64,000 nt of DNA, from NCBI RefSeq assembly GCF_000005505.3, contig NC_016132.3, positions 39,756,914 to 39,820,913 of the forward strand. Direction: 5' to 3'. The stretch is from Brachypodium distachyon. Its lineage: Eukaryota; Streptophyta; Magnoliopsida; Poales; Poaceae. Below are positions 45,199 through 56,518 of this stretch, one piece after another (positions within the stretch are counted from its first letter, which is position 1; each line of letters opens with the position of its first letter). The notes beneath the pieces were generated by a model. It ran no database searches and had not been told where the DNA came from. It was given only the letters and a program-made list of their open reading frames with translations. The position numbers and the translations under genes are program-made.

Positions 45199-47989
45199 AT
45201 GGCGATGCGGGGCGTCGATTTCAAGTGGTCCGTCTCCCTCACCCCCTTCCTGCTTCCACCTGCTCCCGAATTCTCCGTTGCTTACTGAATCCGTCCGTGG
45301 GGGGGCTCGATTTGCTTGCTTGCTTGCAGGTACGATGGCTTCTTCCTCTCCATGCTCGCCACCAGCGTGTACGTAGTAAACCCTCCTCCTTAACTCCCAT
45401 GTTCCCCTTCCGCTGCTCTTATGTATCTATGTATGTATCTAAGCTATGCCTGCCTGCTGCCTTAGAATCATCGTCTCCATCAACTGGAGGAGGTACCGCC
45501 TCTGCGCGCACCCGCTCCACATATGGATCGTCGTCGACTACACCACCGTCTTCGTCTTCCGCCTCCTCATGTTCCTCGACAACGGACTCGCTGCAGGGAT
45601 GGGACTGTGAGTGCGCGCTCCCTTTCCCCCTAAACATTTCTCCTCACTCCTCTCTCAATTGCAGCTGATAGATGCCGAAACATATATCAAGACATAACCA
45701 CCTCTACCCCAGCCCAATTGCACATTTATGATTTCTTCCTACTGCTACTTCATAAGGCACAAAGCTTGGTAAAGATTATGCGCTATTTGCTTTTACCATG
45801 ACCCAAGTAGAATGTGCCGTTTTGGATTCAATCTCCTCTTCTGCTTAGGCAGTAAATAACTGGATGCAAATCGTGTCGTATCAATTACTACTGTAAATTC
45901 TGTCTATTCACAGTTAGCAATAGGCGGCACAGTTCTATGATAACAGTAAGAATATGCAATACAGCAAGATATGATCATTTCTTTTTCACATATAGGCAGT
46001 CATCGACAAACATTTTTCTACAACGCAAGATTCTGCTATGCCTATGTTCATGAGTCTCATGTCAAATACTTCTGTTGGATGTGCGCAGGGATCTTGGATG
46101 GCAACAGAGATATACCCGTTTCTGTGGGAGAATACTTGTTCTCTCACTTCTTATACTTCTTCTCTATCCCTTTCTGTGGGTTTGGACTGTCATAGGAACA
46201 TTGTGGTTTAGCACTGCAAGAGGCTGTGTAAGTTTTCTTACCATGGATGAATATGGTCTTTATATCACCACCATGTGGAGAATTGCTACTTACCGCACAT
46301 TCACTACATATCCACAGTTGCCTGAGGAAGGTCAAAAATGGGGCTTCTTGATATGGTTGCTTTTCAGTTACTGTGGGCTCGCCTGTATTGCATGTGTGGC
46401 TGTTGGAAAGGTATGCTACCAAATTCTTCATTACAGACTGAACTGTTAAAGCACCGTGTCAATGATCATTATGCAAAAGAAAAGGCACCCTGTCAATATG
46501 TAGCTGTAAGAAGGTTATTGTCAGTCAAAATATAGTGACATTGTTCTTCCCTGACAAATTTTATTAGTTAATTTCCCAATTTGGCATGTTTGTGTTATTA
46601 GTTGACTGCAGTTTCCAAGAAAAACGTCTCTTCAGTGTGCGTAGAATTGTTAATTCGATAACTTATGCATATTTGCTCTGCATCAGCTAGGATCATAGCC
46701 AGTTAATAGAAGCATGATCGATCTATTGCGTGCTTTTAGTATTAAGTATATGTAAGCTCACAGATGAATTTCATAGTGTCCATGTTTTTGTTTTCCTGGC
46801 AGTGGCTAAACCGAAGACTTGCACTCCAACTGAGGGCACAACAGGGAATTCCAGTCTCTGAATATGGGGTAATGTTTCTTCTGTTTCCTGTGCTAACATT
46901 GTTCAGCTGCACCTCGGAAGTATTGTGTCAATGTTAGCAGCTTGAAAGTATCAGATTACATTATCACACATATTTCTCCATACATTTTTGTTGAATTCAG
47001 TATGTCCAAAGCAGTCAGGATTACATACACAAGTTTCCTAGGTTTGATCTACAGCAGAGCTAGCTATGCTTATTTCTAGCAGTAGAGTATATGAGGCCCT
47101 AAGATGATGTTCATCTGTGCAGGTTTTGCTCGACATGATACGTGTGCCTGACTGGGCATTTGAGGCAGTTGGGTTGGAACTGAGAGGAATGGGCCAAGAT
47201 ACCGCATATCATCCTGGCCTTTATTTAACGACAGCCCAGGTGAGTTTCCTTGGCGTGAATCTTGCTAGCTGCCTTAAATATATGAGGTTAAATTACGTAG
47301 ATTGGTTATATTTAGCTGTTGACTCAATCAGGTCCATCCAAGTAATTTCTGTAGTTGTGACTTGGGTAGCAGAACTTCCATCCCCATGATTTGTCTATCA
47401 ATACAAAGAGCAATTTATATGGAGTTTAAAGCATCCACTTTTTTTTTTTTGTGTGTGTGTGCAGAGAGAAGCAGTGGAGGCACTGATTCAGGAGCTTCCA
47501 AAGTTCATGCTGAAGGCAGTCCCGACGGACTGCAGCGAGTGCCCGATCTGCCTGGAGGAGTTCCGGGTGGGCAACGAGGTGCGGGGCTTGCCGTGCGCCC
47601 ACAACTTCCACGTGGAGTGCATCGACCAGTGGCTGCGGCTGAATGTCAAGTGCCCGCGGTGCCGGTGCTCCGTGTTCCCCAACCTGGATCTGAGCGCGCT
47701 CAACGGCCTGCGCCCCAGCAGCGAGACGGACCACGCGCCGTCGGGCACGGGCAGCAGCAGCGAGGTGACTGGTACGACGACGGCAGCGGTGGCGAGCCGG
47801 TACGTGAGGGCGCAGCAGCCGTCAGGGCAGAGGTGCCTGGTGCAGCTGCAGGGGCTGCTGCTCCGGCCGGTGGTCGGAGTAGGTGACCCGGAGAGTGGCA
47901 TGCCTGTTTCATCGGTTTCCGGGCCTGAGGTAGTGCCTAGCAGTAGCAGGGTTGTAGTAGCTGCTGATGAGCTGCTGCCAGACCGTTGA
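45199..47989 (+). CDS. SIS3: RING-H2 E3 ubiquitin ligase SIS3 (sugar-insensitive 3)
   Basis: Membrane-anchored ubiquitin ligase; the Arabidopsis member acts in seedling sugar response. Eight exons (45199-45227, 45330-45368, 45466-45606, 46089-46227, 46318-46410, 46803-46868, 47123-47239, 47465-47989) sum to 1149 nt, or 382 residues. The start MAMRGVDFKWYDGFFLSMLA is nearly identical to what I recall of the family. Transmembrane segments: about 12-28, the HIWIVVDYTTVFVFRLLMF region, ILVLSLLILLLYPFLWVWTV, and GFLIWLLFSYCGLACIACVA. The RING-H2 domain at about 230-275 has all ligands visible: CPICLEEF, CAHNFHVEC, DQWLRLNVKCPRC. A conserved block before it (MIRVPDWAFEAVGLELRGMG, EAVEALIQELPKF) is also typical. 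The Ser/Thr/Gln-rich C-terminus is variable. The 29-nt first coding exon and 39-nt second are short but family-consistent. Confidence 0.96.
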
Positions 47990-48611
47990 GACTGGAACCG
48001 TTTGTTGTTATAGGTTGTTTACCTGTTGATTGATTCTGGTGTGCAGCAGAAGAGTAGAGTATGATATAGTAGCATGCTGTGTACTCCTCCTCTCCTGGTC
48101 CAAGGTGAATTATTACATACTGTAATTTAAGGTAGTGGTGGTTTATATGTGTTGTTACATGCAAGAGCAAAAAAAAAAAAAGAAAGATACTGTGAATTTC
48201 CTCCCCTTGTCATGCTTGATGCCACAGAAGGAGAGGAATTCTTATCCCTATTTGTGTGAGAGAGAAAAGAGAAGGAGAAGGAGAAAGAGAAGGAGAAGGA
48301 AAAGAAATCTAAATTTTGTGTGGAAAGGAAAGGAAGAGGATGATAGATGATCCATGCCATCAAAGAAGCAATCGTGTGGCTCTCTGCTCTTCTTCCAGCA
48401 AACTCCAACTCAAACTCTCCCTACAACTCAAAACAGCTTCTTCTCTTCTCCCTGTTTCTGTTTCTGTTTCTGTTTCTGTTTCTGTTTCGTGTAGAGAGAT
48501 GACGTAGTCCAGAAGAAGAAGAAGGGAGTCCGTCGTCTCCTGCTTGTCTTCCCCACAAAATAAAAAAGACTTGGAGGCCTAGCCGAGCTCCAACAGCAAG
48601 GAAGGATCCCG
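47990..48611. other. SIS3 3' UTR and PEX14 promoter/5' UTR
   Basis: Only 622 bp separate the SIS3 stop from the PEX14 start, in the same orientation. The stretch contains a poly-A run near 48169, a GAGAAGGAGAAG-type purine tract at about 48263-48307, and a hexanucleotide microsatellite at 48452-48488. The PEX14 promoter must lie here or overlap the SIS3 3' end. Confidence 0.6.
48452..48488. repeat. (CTGTTT)n microsatellite, six units, in the PEX14 leader region
   Basis: Six perfect consecutive CTGTTT hexamers, about 125 bp upstream of the PEX14 ATG. Confidence 0.95.
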
Positions 48612-51590
48612 ATGGCCTCCAACGACGACCCCCCGTCGCAGCAAGGTCCGTCCGTCAATCTCTCTCGCTCTCTCCCTGTTCCATCTATGAACGATCTATC
48701 TACCCCCGACTCGATTCCCCCGAGTAGATCATGATTTTGATTCAGTATCCCTTCGATTCGATTCGATTCGGCCTTGTGTAATTTGATTGATTTTGCTAAC
48801 GAACGAGACAATTCTACGCCGGGATTAGGTACGGGCGGCGGCGGCGGCGAGCAGCAGCAGCAGCAGCAGGCGGCCGCCTTGGCCTTCGACGCGCCGACGC
48901 CGCCGCAGCCGCTCAGGGAGGACTACGTCCAGAACGCCGTCAAGTTCCTCTCCCACCCCAAGGTCAAAGGCTCCCCCGTCGTCTACAGGCGCTCCTTCCT
49001 CGAGAAGAAGGGGCTCACCACCGACGAGATCGACGAGGCATTCCGACGGGTACCTGTATGTTTCTTCCTTCCAAATTTCCCAATTAAATAAATCCCTCTT
49101 TGCTTGCTTCCTTCCTTCCTTGCCTGCCTGTTTTATCAATCAACTACTGCTACTGCTGCTAATCACTTCGAGGATACCTGCTCTGCTTCAGGATCCGCAG
49201 CCCACTGCTGCTTCACCGTCAACGCAGACCCAGCCCCCCGCTGCACCTGTCCAGCCTTATGCATCATCGTCTGTGCAACCAGCAGCAGGACCTATCACTC
49301 TCGCTACTGCGCAGCCCAGGTTCAGCTGGTACCGTGCCTTCCTCGCCGCAGGCCTCCTGCTTGGGTTCGGAGCCAGCGCTGCTGTCTTCATCAAGGTCTT
49401 GTTTTATTTCCCCATCTCCTCCTCTCTGCAGTTAGTTACTTAGTTATCCAAGTTTTGAAGCTCACCATAAGCAATTGACATGCTCCTCCCATGTATTATT
49501 ATTTTTGCGCAGAAATTGCTCATTCCTAGGCTCAAATCATGGATCCGTAAGGTCGTTGCCGAAGGCGACGAGAGTAATGAGCTCAAGTCCAAGATTGACG
49601 ATGAGACCAAAGAAGCTGTGAAAGCCTCTGCCTCCGCTGTTTCTGCTATCGCTAAGACTAACCAAGAATTGCTTGCTTCAAAGGACGAAGGTTCCGCCTC
49701 CGCTTCTTCATAATTCATTGTTTCATGTTGTTATTGATAGTCATTTCTCTGATTATTGCATTGCTTGGCGACAGAAAAGAAGATACTTGCAACTTTAACG
49801 CAAGCGCTGGATTCCCAAGCAAAAGTGTTAAAATCCTTGAGCGAGTCACTGAGTCATAACAGGGACTCCATAAATATTACCAGGGAGGATAGGTTTTCGC
49901 ACTACCGGCCATTGGAAGAGCCTGTCCCTTCCGCCACAAGGAATGGTCAGCATCAGATCTGTGTGTAGCATTTCATGATTCAGTGTTTCTCTCTTTGCTG
50001 CATCGATTTTGCACTGCAAAAGCTAGTCTAGTTACAAGTGCGAACCAAACCATGCTGAAAACCGTCAGCTCCACCTTTGCCTATCATTTTAAAAGGTCTT
50101 TTGTTTGCCGTTCAACTTCACATTAATTTCATTTCCCACTGTATCGCAAGTTGCCGCAATGCTGTATAAAGCCACTACATCCATGTCTTAGATTAGAAAG
50201 ATTTTGATATGATTGTTGATGCTGATAACTATTAGGATCTAACTCGTTTCTTTGACCACAATGTTTAGGGTCTGTTAACAGTCCATGGAGAGCTCCTCAG
50301 GTGTGCGCTTATGTTGTTCATCCTGTTGCACACTTGCAATAACATGCTAATGCTTTTGGATAATTCTCCTAATGCTGACACTTGCTTCCCCCTTCTGTAG
50401 CAGCCTAATATGTACGGTGTGCCAAATAGTGACTTCGGCTCAGGTCAGTATCTTTTGTTAAGCTTGCTTCCATGTTTCTTGCTACTTATCATCAGAGTGT
50501 TGCTTAAGCAGGGAGGCCTTCGTTTGCGCCAGCCTCTTCTGAACCTATGCCTGGATCATTTTCAAGATCTTATGTTGAGGTAAGCAGCAAATCAGGTTAT
50601 TATTAACGCACATCTTACTTTTGCTGAAATTAACTGGATCCAGACTTGGAGATGTAATTTGGAGTTGTATGATGCACATTTTATTGGTTGGATTCGGTCG
50701 TTGGTCCTTCCGTTCAGCTTTGGAAAATTTCACATTTGAGTTAGTCTGGGTCCATCAAATTTTGCATACTAATCGGACTACTAATCAGATTTTAATCAGC
50801 TTTGGGAGATATGCTTAGCTAGCGTTTATATAGTTGCAAATTGGCCACGTGCTCCCTTTTCATATGCAAATTCTGACTACTCCCGTCATATGCTGTTTAA
50901 TGAGATAGATATATCTAAGCTAGTGTGACATTTCTTCATTTTTATTGCTTTTGCCATCTTCTGTATAACTTGCCGCAGGTAGAATGCGCCCCCTAGGTAC
51001 TAATTAATTATATTTATGTTTTCAGCAGACAGTGCAGCGAGGGGATAGAGCTTCCGGGAGCAAGGTATGGTGCCGAAACTTGTCTTTGCTGCAAACAATA
51101 GTGCCCCCCTTTACTTGTAACTGACAGAGTCTATTTTTTTTTGCTTAAAAAACAGCCATGGGAGATGCAGCAATATTCACAGACAAGTCTTGGCTATGGT
51201 TCCAACTCCCACTTGAATGACGATGGATCATACTCTGAAGCTCAAGAGAACTATGGCCCTTCGTATCACCAGAATGGGAAGGCCCATTTTCAAGAAGAGG
51301 AGCCTAGGCCGTTAGCATACAGCAGCGGTGTTGAGGAAAGACCACCACCTCAGCGCCGTTGGGTTCCCCCTCAGCCTCCAGGTGTTACCATGCCAGAAGC
51401 GGCAGCCGCCATACGTCAACCAAAGTCCCTTGCAAAGCAATCATCAAGCGAAACATCTGAGGTGGGTGCTGAAGTGCAGGTGAATGGTGCCCCAAGTTCG
51501 TCTTCTGTTGCCACCGAGTTGCCAGCCAATGGAGGTGCGGCAAGTGAGGCTGGACGGAGTGAGATTGAAGAACAAGCAGAAGCCATCTAA
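48612..51590 (+). CDS. PEX14: peroxisomal membrane docking protein PEX14
   Basis: Docks the PTS1 receptor PEX5 at the peroxisome membrane for matrix protein import. Ten exons (48612-48645, 48829-49055, 49192-49395, 49513-49690, 49775-49945, 50269-50300, 50401-50443, 50512-50579, 51026-51064, 51156-51590) sum to 1431 nt, or 476 residues. A Gly/Gln-rich start precedes the conserved N-terminal PEX5/PEX19-binding domain (about 40-87): REDYVQNAVKFLSHPKV, SPVVYRRSFLEKKGLT, EIDEAFRRVP. One hydrophobic segment (AFLAAGLLLGFGASAAVFI, about 137-155) is followed by the LLIPRLKSWIRKVV motif and a coiled coil through about 250 (LATLTQALDSQAKVLKSLSE). The C-terminal half is Ser/Pro/Gln-rich and disordered, with WVPPQPPGVTMPEAA. 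Exons 7 and 9 begin at tandem NAGNAG acceptors. No defect is seen. Confidence 0.95.
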
Positions 51591-52449
51591 GTAACAGTTG
51601 GACCAACCGACCACTGCAAAGCAGTTTAAAGTTTTAAACGAGATTCTGGTACATATGACAGTTTGTCATAAGTCCATGAACAATATTTGGATTGCTGCTA
51701 CAATTTACAGGGTGACTAAAGGTGGAATAAAACATGTGGCACTTAAAATCTTGATATGAGGTTTTGAGTTTAGATAAACAAGAAACTATTCTTCTGGTTG
51801 TGCCTCTTTGTACAAATTGTGTGTGGATCGACGTTTTAGTCACCCAAGGCTCTGTGTAGGGGCAGACTGTCCCTTGTTATCCAGGTTTTGCCATTTGAAG
51901 GCAGGACCACCATGTCTTGTTGTGGTTCAGGGGTTTGGCATGCATCATCCAGTTGGTTGTTCATTCTGTTGCGCATGCATCGTACAACCGTGATACCAAT
52001 TCAATTGTATCTTTAAATGATCCATCCAGGAAACACACATATGCAAGCCACCGGTGTTACTCATATCACAACCACTTGTTGCATCATCAGTTTACAACTG
52101 TGCATAATGTTTTCTGTTGCTATCTCAGGTTGAAAAGATGGCAACCAAATCAAAATTCCAGGATTGCAGATTCAGGCTTATCAAGAAGAGATAAACAACA
52201 CGATACAACAAGCCAAAGGGATCAGCAAGGGAACAGGTAGCATAATAGCTTGATTTATCGGTAGCAAGTTGATATTTTACACAAGGTTCGATCGGATGGT
52301 AGCTGCTGATCACAGAATCTACACTGAAGCATACTGAAAATCAGCAGCTACGATAATTCGAACAGTAGCAGTTCCTAGCGGTCATACAGTTAATGTACAA
52401 GAACGACTGGATCACTTACTCCAACAAGCAGAGTTGAGCTGAGCTGAGC
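51591..52449. other. PEX14 3' UTR and convergent intergenic DNA
   Basis: No gene, RNA or repeat is recognisable. It separates two convergent transcription units, PEX14 on plus and the PDP-like gene on minus. Confidence 0.45.
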
Positions 52450-53598
52450 TTAATGGTGATGAGCAGTTGTAGCGGAAGGCCCGGCACTCAGTTTATTATC
52501 AACTCTGGCCAGAAGGCGCTGCATCTCTCCGGCAAGGTGAAGGTGATGTGCTCCGTCCTTGATGAAGGACGGAGAGCAAGTTAGAGAAGCTATCATCTTC
52601 TCAAGGTTCTTCCTCATGACGGTCAGCGGAAGAGGTTTGGGGGCCGGCGAAGAAGTCGAAGGCGAGCCGAGGCTGATGGGAGGCAGGCACTCGAGCCGCG
52701 GTATGGCGCCCAGCGTGTGAGCGCAGCTGTATGCCGCCTTTGCTTCAGCGCTGGTAGCGAAGACGACACGCGCACTCCGGTCGTCCGTGGAGACGCTGGT
52801 GTGGGACTCGACGACGAAGCCGAAGCCGCGGAAGGTGGAGAGCAGCTCCTCCTTGGAAGGCAGGTGGACGGCAGTGTCCTGGGTGAAGTCCAGCACAAGC
52901 GCTGCCGGGCTCCTGAAATGTTGCTGCTGTCCAAAGCTGCTGCTGTTCCTCCTCCTCTTCCTCTTCTTCTTGTCAGGCGTGGCGGTGTTATTGCTGTCAT
53001 CATCGGCTGCAAAGCTCACCTTCTTCTTATTCTTCTTGCTTGGAGCTTGTGCTGCTGCTGTTGCGTTTGCTGGGGGTCCAATGCAGCAAATGTTGGTGCT
53101 GGCAGATCCGTCAGCAATGGCCATGGCGCGGCATGTGTTGGGGTTGAGGATCCCGCGGGCAGCAGCAGCAACAGCAGGAAGAGCAGGTTGATGTGTGTCG
53201 TCAATTTTGGGGAGCAGGGAGGCCCTGTAGAGGCCCAAGAAGGGGAGGAGCACATGGGCCGGCACCGGGGAAGAAGAAGAAGAGGAGGCGTCGGCGGCGC
53301 ATTGGAGGAGCGCGCCGAGGAGGTCGGCCGTGGCGACATTGGTGGACTCCTCCTCGTGACTTGCTGGACTGATAATGTCGCCGTCGTCGACTTCAAGGAG
53401 GGAGTTGTAGGGTGGGGAGAGGTACCTGCTCCTCTTGCGCGGGCGCTTCTCCTCCTTGGAGACCGGAGGCGGTGGGGTCTCCATCACCGGAGATGGAGGA
53501 GAAGGGGGCGCAACGGGGTATTGGCAGCGGCGACTCGATCCCCTCTTGTGCGGCAATGCAAGCAGAAGCGGAGTGGCAAATGCGGCGGAGCACAACAA
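52450..53598 (-). CDS. intronless PDP-like protein lacking the PWWP domain
   Basis: Single open frame of 382 residues. An in-frame Met at residue 39 (METPPPPVSKEEK, 53484) may be the true start. Visible features: a basic RPRKRSRYLSPPYNSLLEVD segment like the (K/R)(S/R)(K/R)YLSPPY block of plant PWWP-domain proteins; a nuclear-type KKKRKRRRNSSS; a region ALVLDF...LPSKEELLSTFRGFG ... RSARVVFATSAEAKAAY resembling the RRM-like C-terminal domain of PDP proteins; and a helical end, MRKNLEKMIASL ... LAGEMQRLLARVDNKL. In Arabidopsis, PDPs work with MSI4/5 and PRC2 on H3K27me3. There is no PWWP module upstream on this strand. It could be a truncated duplicate, or the 3' exon of a longer gene with an exon I missed. 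The antisense frame is equally long but has no family features. Confidence 0.65.
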   Translation of the reverse strand: MLCSAAFATPLLLALPHKRGSSRRCQYPVAPPSPPSPVMETPPPPVSKEEKRPRKRSRYLSPPYNSLLEVDDGDIISPASHEEESTNVATADLLGALLQCAADASSSSSSPVPAHVLLPFLGLYRASLLPKIDDTHQPALPAVAAAARGILNPNTCRAMAIADGSASTNICCIGPPANATAAAQAPSKKNKKKVSFAADDDSNNTATPDKKKRKRRRNSSSFGQQQHFRSPAALVLDFTQDTAVHLPSKEELLSTFRGFGFVVESHTSVSTDDRSARVVFATSAEAKAAYSCAHTLGAIPRLECLPPISLGSPSTSSPAPKPLPLTVMRKNLEKMIASLTCSPSFIKDGAHHLHLAGEMQRLLARVDNKLSAGPSATTAHHH

Positions 53599-55803
53599 CG
53601 CCTCCCACGTGTACCTGCTTACTGTGCTTCGTGGGGTTAACTTCTCCTTTTCTTTCTTTTCTTTTTTCTTTTTTCATTGATAAACCAGCTTTGAATAATA
53701 CTAATTGTTAACTTGGATGAGAGAGATAAAAATGACCGACTTTTCAACTTTTCCTAACGTGGAGACCTGGTGGCTTGTTTGTCTAATGTGGGGCATTTCG
53801 TTTCGGGTTTCTTGGAAGTTGGACGCTGTCTCTTCTTGTGTCATGTTTCACATAGGCTGTCAGTTTGTGATTTTTTTTATAGTCTCGGCTTCTGATGTCT
53901 CTCGGTTCACGCGAGGCACATTAGTGCCGTGTGGCCTTTTCGCTTGGCCAACGGTACATAGCGTGGAGCCATACTTCAACTACATCAGCATTGGCGGAGG
54001 GAAAAAAATTAATTTGCATGAGGTCATTATAGTGTAGGAGAGTCGAAAGAGGATAATTAAGGAAGACGAGCCTAGGGCCAAGCTTAAAATCAGTGTAATT
54101 TATCAAAAAAGAATCTTTATCAAAGAAAAAATATCTCAAGACCCAGGCCACAGCCCCTTGCCTGAGGCTTGTCTCTGCCTATGTACATCAGGGAAACATG
54201 TTGTCACGGTTAGTTTCAGTGGCCCATGACCTTTTGATTATGTCGGTTACAAAGGTGTCATGGTGCTGGTGCGGCCTCGGTTGTTTGATGACCTTTGATT
54301 GCATCGACGACACAATGTTATGGGTGGTCTCAAAAGATATGTACCTTCCGACTGCATCGTCGGTTCTCCTTGTTGTGCATTGTTATCGACGTTGGCAGGT
54401 TTTGAGAGCTTAGGTTTCTTTGTTGTGTTTCCTTTGTAAAATACTATCGTTGTATCTAGATTGTTTCATTTAATTAAAATGGTGCGGGCTGCTTATGCCC
54501 GTCGTATAGTTCTTCTAGCGTAAAAGCCTTTAGTGCTTTTCGCTACCACAACAAGACGCGGATACAACCCTTTTGATATATGCTTTGCTGTTTAATTTGC
54601 ACAACACTTGGCCAGCTAAAATAATATCGCACACAATCTAGCACCAACATAATAAGAGGCGGACATTACTTGAACAAGATTGAATCACATAATTTTTGAG
54701 GACCGACTAGCCAATAACTAGTCCACTAGCCGACACAGTGATGGTCGCTTGCTGTTGTGACTTGATTTTTTTTACATAATCACATAATTTTTTTTACCTC
54801 GGCCTGACCAGGCCGGAGCCGAAAGGATTTTTCTACCTCGGCCCGGCGAGGCAGGAGCCGAAAGGTTGAACAGGTCGATCTGGTTACAGTGCAGATTAAA
54901 AATGTAAAAAGTAAGGCACCGGCTAAAACCCAACCGGTTGTGATTGAGGGGTTTCAACCAACGGTTTTAACCATCATAGATCTAGTGGCTCATATAAAAG
55001 CTGCAAATAACAAATAAACAAAGGCAACAAAGATTGAAGGGTTTATTTGTAGGGGTAATTATATACATATCCGGTGCCTTCAAAGGAAAATTGCACAAAT
55101 CATACGTGACCTGATGAATCCTTCTTATCGTATCTTGTGCCTAATCCCATTCATATCGTACCCTTTTTGTTTTATGAACCTGAGGGGAAACAACAAAAGT
55201 ATTTTATAACATCCCAATCACAATAGTCCACATAACGGGTTTGGTAAGTATTAAGAATGGTCTGTATCTAACCTGAAAAGAAAAGAAAAAGAAACCGTCT
55301 GCCAAGTTGACCAGACGTGGAATTTATAATCTGCACCAAAAAGAGTATATGCAGAAAAGATAGCTTTTACAAAAGCTAAATGAGCTCATAACACAAAGCA
55401 AAAGATAGTTGTCCAATATACATGCAGATATAGGGTACCCTTTATTAAAGCTAAAATGAGTTCACACCACAAAGAGGCACACAGTACTGCTGGAACTTAG
55501 AGGCATGTAGTGTTGGTAGACAAGTGTTGGGGAAATTGAGGGATTAGGTTTTGATTGCAGGAAGTAGTGGTGTTTGGGTATTTGATTGCTAGGGTTGCCC
55601 TTACAAACTAGGGAGACCAAACTGTACTCTAACAGAGTTGTAATTAAACTCCTAATCAGATTTGGAAATGGTAGGAAAAATCTTCTTCGGGACGAAAACT
55701 TTCCATCTCCAAATCCAGACTCTTAATTAACTAAAGTAACTAAGTTGACACGGACCTGGGCGCCTATAGGTGCGCCCCCACGTGACAAGCATAACTTCCT
55801 AAC
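53599..55803. other. repeat-rich intergenic DNA
   Basis: No gene is visible. About 54190-54560 resembles the 3' tail of a dead retroelement (translation-poor, ending in TTTGTAAAATACT and ATTAAAATGGTGCGGGCTGC). At 54796-54870 a 39-bp unit beginning ACCTCGGCC is present twice, imperfectly. The rest is AT-rich and unassigned. Confidence 0.4.
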
Positions 55804-56105
55804 TTAGGACTTACTGTTACGGCGTGAATACATGGGCCGTGCATGCAGTTGAAATCTCTCCTTCTGGGTCATATCTGAAAACTGGCTCATTGACAACTCG
55901 CCATCCCCAGGGCGATTGTTGAAGTCGTGCACAAGCCTTGCCGTAGCACTAAATGTCTTGAACCGGCGTTCCATCTCTTTACGCTCACGCGATATTTGCA
56001 CCAGTGCTCATAGAAAGCCCACATGGCCTCCTTGGACTTGAATACATTCGCATCAGGAAGGAGATGTGCGCAAGGTCCGATTGCCTCTTCTTCTGAATCG
56101 GGGCC
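55804..56105 (-). pseudogene. fragment of a cysteine-protease-propeptide (inhibitor I29)-like gene
   Basis: The minus-strand frame reads ISRERKEMERRFKTFSATAR, LVHDFN, then MSQFSDMTQKERFQL and ends at 55804. This matches the I29 propeptide pattern (ERRF..F..N...I..FN ... N.F.DMT..EF). Upstream, in another frame, EAMWAFYEHWCKYR supplies the first I29 helix (W..Y..W). The two frames differ by one base near 55997, so the reading frame appears broken unless an intron or a sequence error explains it. No papain-type catalytic domain follows. A lone I29 protein family exists in grasses, so this may be a recently dead member. Confidence 0.6.
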
Positions 56106-56389
56106 TCCTGTGGTTCAGCAGGCATAGAGTTACAATTTTGATTTGTGGATCTCATTTGTACTATATATTGCTCCCATCATCATCAGAGTAAAAATTGACT
56201 GATTTAGCCTTGCAAGGCAGAGCTATTGTAACAGTTGGTATTAATAAATCAAATAACATGCTTATTACAAGTGTGGTGATCTCTTAGAAGAACTAGTACT
56301 GAATCCCGGCCCGTATATCTACCGATAATAAGAAATCATCAGGTATTAAAAATTCGTATCGAAATAACAACTAGCTCCATTGGAATTCC

Positions 56390-56518
56390 TTAGCTAGGGA
56401 TTAGGGAGGCACGGACTGCGTTTGCAGAGCGACGGCGGCCACCAGCAACGGCGGAAGGAGAGGCGCGGGCTGCCAAGGCTGCCCGCGCGAGCTTGGAGAC
56501 GATGGAAGCCATGGCCAT
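56390..56518 (-). CDS. possible short exon with organelle-targeting character
   Basis: The minus-strand frame reads MAMASIVSKLARAALAARAS ... RRRSANAVRASLIPS and then stops. It is rich in Ala, Arg and Ser with no acidic residues, like a mitochondrial presequence. It lies upstream of the I29-like fragment on the same strand and could be its first exon, but I see no convincing splice donor inside it, and a stop closes the frame. It may equally be a chance open frame. Confidence 0.25.
   Translation of the reverse strand: MAMASIVSKLARAALAARASPSAVAGGRRRSANAVRASLIPS

Noticed and set aside
52717..53640. Plus-strand open frame of 307 codons
   Set aside because: It lies antisense to the PDP-like gene, is low in complexity (Gly/Val/Cys/Arg runs), and shows no family motif. 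The minus-strand frame carries the recognisable motifs.
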